A stretch of DNA of 64,000 bases from Calothrix sp. NIES-2098 (lineage in GTDB: Bacteria > Cyanobacteriota > Cyanobacteriia > Cyanobacteriales > Nostocaceae), in NCBI GenBank assembly GCA_002368175.1, contig AP018172.1, positions 1,982,001-2,046,000 on the forward strand. Reading direction: 5' to 3'. Below are positions 62,539 through 64,000 of this stretch, piece after piece; position 1 is the first letter of the stretch, and each line of letters starts with the position of its first letter. Below the pieces are notes generated by a model. It did not search any database and had not been told where the DNA came from. It saw only the letters and a program-made list of their open reading frames with translations. Position numbers and translations under genes: made by a program.

Positions 62539-64000
62539 ACCAGCCTATAGAACGCTTGTATAATCTGCTGCCAGCTATTTACCGCACGGCAGAAAAAGGA
62601 GAAACAGAAACCTTACGCGCCCTGCTGGCGGTTGTTGAATCGCAATTGCAGATTGTCAATGCAGATATTGATAATTTATATGAAAACTGGTTTATTGAAA
62701 CCTGTGCCGAATGGGTTGTACCTTATATCGGCGACCTGCTCGATGCCCAAGAAATTTATACCGATAGCGCTCAAACTTACGGACTACAGGAGCGACGAGC
62801 CTATGTAGCCAATATCCTTTCCTATAGAAGACGTAAAGGCACAGCACCCGTAATCGAACAACTAGCGCGAGATTTAACAGGTTGGCGAGGACGGGCAGTA
62901 GAGTTTTTTAAATTACTCGCCACTACGCAAAATATCGATTGTGTACGGACAACAAATGGCTTTGTTAATGTGCGCGAAGTTGACCAAATTGACTTGCTTG
63001 GTAGTCCTTTTGAACAACAAGCTGGCTACACAGCTCAAGTAGGGTCGATTCAGAGCAATCAAGGTCGCTATAATCTAGCGAATATCGGTTTATTTCTGTG
63101 GCGATTGCAAACTTATCCAATTGAAAGAGGTACAGCATTTGCTATTGATGAACGCCGCTATACTTTTAATCCTCTTGGCTACACTAATATTCCCCTATTT
63201 AATCAGCCGCAACCAGAAACAGAAATTACGGGATTAGCAGCAGAAATTAACGTACCAGCAAAGCTGCGAATTTTACTTTTGAGTAACGAACTCAAAGCCC
63301 GCGAGCAAGACTTGTTGAATGGTACGCCAATTATTAATAACGGTTACTTTGGTAATTTAAATCAGCCCGCATTGCAAGTTTTCATCAATGGTCAACGTCA
63401 GCCTCTATCCTTAGATGAAATTGCGATCGCAACTTTACCAGATCAAGAAAATTCTACAGATTGGCAACTTCCTCAAAACATTAACAAAGTTGTGGCGATC
63501 GATCCAGAACAAGGACGGTTAGCCTTTTTAGATAGAACAGTCCCCAGCCAAGTAGAAGTAAGTTATGCCTATGGTTTCAGTGGTGATATTGGTGGTGGCC
63601 CCTATGACCGAACTGTTCCCCTAGAACGAGGCGACAGTCAACTCCGCATCCTACCCAGTGCTGTTGATGTCTTGAGTTGGGAAATTGAACAAGATAAATC
63701 TGCAATAGACAACCCCTTAGCCCAAGCCGTAGAAATTTGGAATCAAACAGTTACCGCATGGCAAGGATACCGCGAGAAAACTTGTTTAGCATTAGCCCAG
63801 CTCAAAACTTCTCAAGTCAGAATTGTGCCACAAGTTGATGATACCTTACGTCCTGCTGCTATTTCAGGGATTGTGAGTGGTTTAACGGTAGTAGCAAACC
63901 CAGGAGATACAGAGATATTTGTCAGCCCTGGTAAAGCTTTGGATGGACAGGGACGCTTGCTGATAGTTGATGAAATCCAGCAGATAGATTTAAAAAAGCA
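62535..64000 (+). CDS. Phage tail protein I-like baseplate protein (3' partial)
   Basis: ATG 62535 overlaps the previous stop (ATGA); the frame stays open to the window end (488 codons). Residues 1-140 resemble tail protein I/Afp12-like wedge proteins: IERLYNLLPAIYR, VVESQLQIVNADIDNLYENWFIETCAEWVVPYIGDLLD, RRAYVANILSYRRRKGTAPVIEQLARDLTGW. The remainder (about 140-488) is unusual for a P2 gpI-length protein (about 175 residues), with YNLANIGLFLWRLQTYPIERGTA and ending GKALDGQGRLLIVDE, so it is an extended cyanobacterial/eCIS form. It continues beyond 64000. Confidence 0.85.
   Translation, partial: MNQPIERLYNLLPAIYRTAEKGETETLRALLAVVESQLQIVNADIDNLYENWFIETCAEWVVPYIGDLLDAQEIYTDSAQTYGLQERRAYVANILSYRRRKGTAPVIEQLARDLTGWRGRAVEFFKLLATTQNIDCVRTTNGFVNVREVDQIDLLGSPFEQQAGYTAQVGSIQSNQGRYNLANIGLFLWRLQTYPIERGTAFAIDERRYTFNPLGYTNIPLFNQPQPETEITGLAAEINVPAKLRILLLSNELKAREQDLLNGTPIINNGYFGNLNQPALQVFINGQRQPLSLDEIAIATLPDQENSTDWQLPQNINKVVAIDPEQGRLAFLDRTVPSQVEVSYAYGFSGDIGGGPYDRTVPLERGDSQLRILPSAVDVLSWEIEQDKSAIDNPLAQAVEIWNQTVTAWQGYREKTCLALAQLKTSQVRIVPQVDDTLRPAAISGIVSGLTVVANPGDTEIFVSPGKALDGQGRLLIVDEIQQIDLKK

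Overview
The window is chromosomal DNA from a cyanobacterium, most likely a filamentous heterocyst-type (Nostocales-like) species. The basis is the very frequent HIP1 octamer (GCGATCGC), moderate GC content, several huge multi-PAS/GAF hybrid histidine kinases, short-repeat families typical of Nostoc-like intergenic DNA, and a cyanobacterial-type contractile injection system. No tRNA, rRNA, CRISPR array or intact insertion sequence was seen.

Layout. (1) 1-5.2 kb: end of a lanthipeptide locus: the C-terminal part of a LanM synthetase with a CCG-type zinc site, a short HlyD-like secretion protein and a C39-peptidase ABC exporter. (2) 5.3-16.4 kb: a probable surface-polysaccharide locus: an outer-membrane beta-barrel candidate, three proteins carrying four DUF3131 domains, and a cellulose-synthase-like GT2 with an unusual coiled-coil insert. 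It is interrupted by a Fic protein gene and a 70-bp tandem-repeat array. (3) 16.5-26.8 kb: signalling: an RsbV/RsbU/RsbW-type partner-switching set, a 1,686-residue hybrid kinase, an OmpR-type multi-receiver regulator with a degenerate GGDEF domain, and a single-domain receiver. (4) 26.9-35.9 kb, minus strand: a fatty-acid-modifying cluster: COQ4-like protein, fatty acyl-AMP ligase, delta-9-type desaturase, a second desaturase interrupted by an in-frame stop, acyl carrier protein, CFA-type methyltransferase, lipocalin-like protein, alpha/beta hydrolase and FAD monooxygenase. (5) 36-46 kb: a PadR regulator with a 27-bp-repeat coiled-coil partner, a receiver/kinase pair, a secreted protein, a VOC-like protein, a DUF4351 fragment and a seven-PAS hybrid kinase. 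(6) 46.2-64 kb: small membrane proteins, then the baseplate half of a contractile injection system (tube adaptor, LysM, hub, spike, PAAR-like tip, gp25, two baseplate-J proteins, tail protein I). The second baseplate-J protein carries a giant insert of Asp-box beta-propeller blades alternating with about 65-residue beta modules.

How the parts connect. The clearest undescribed signal is a promoter module found five times between 31 and 40.5 kb, each time on the coding strand of the next gene: two 8-nt TTCTCCCC half-sites in direct repeat at 11-nt spacing, then GATT, then exactly 6 nt, then a TANNNT -10 element. It precedes the ACP gene, the COQ4-like/acyl-AMP-ligase/desaturase operon, a response regulator, a secreted protein and a VOC-like protein. 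The geometry is that of an OmpR/PhoB-class activator site replacing the -35 box, so the lipid cluster and the neighbouring two-component genes probably form one regulon.

Other points of note are the in-frame stop in one desaturase, a 68-codon open frame reached only by a -1 shift at an A6 tract after a small membrane-protein gene, a DUF3131 domain that has lost conserved acidic residues, short repeats that have entered coding sequence, and the absence of sheath and tube genes upstream of the injection-system operon.
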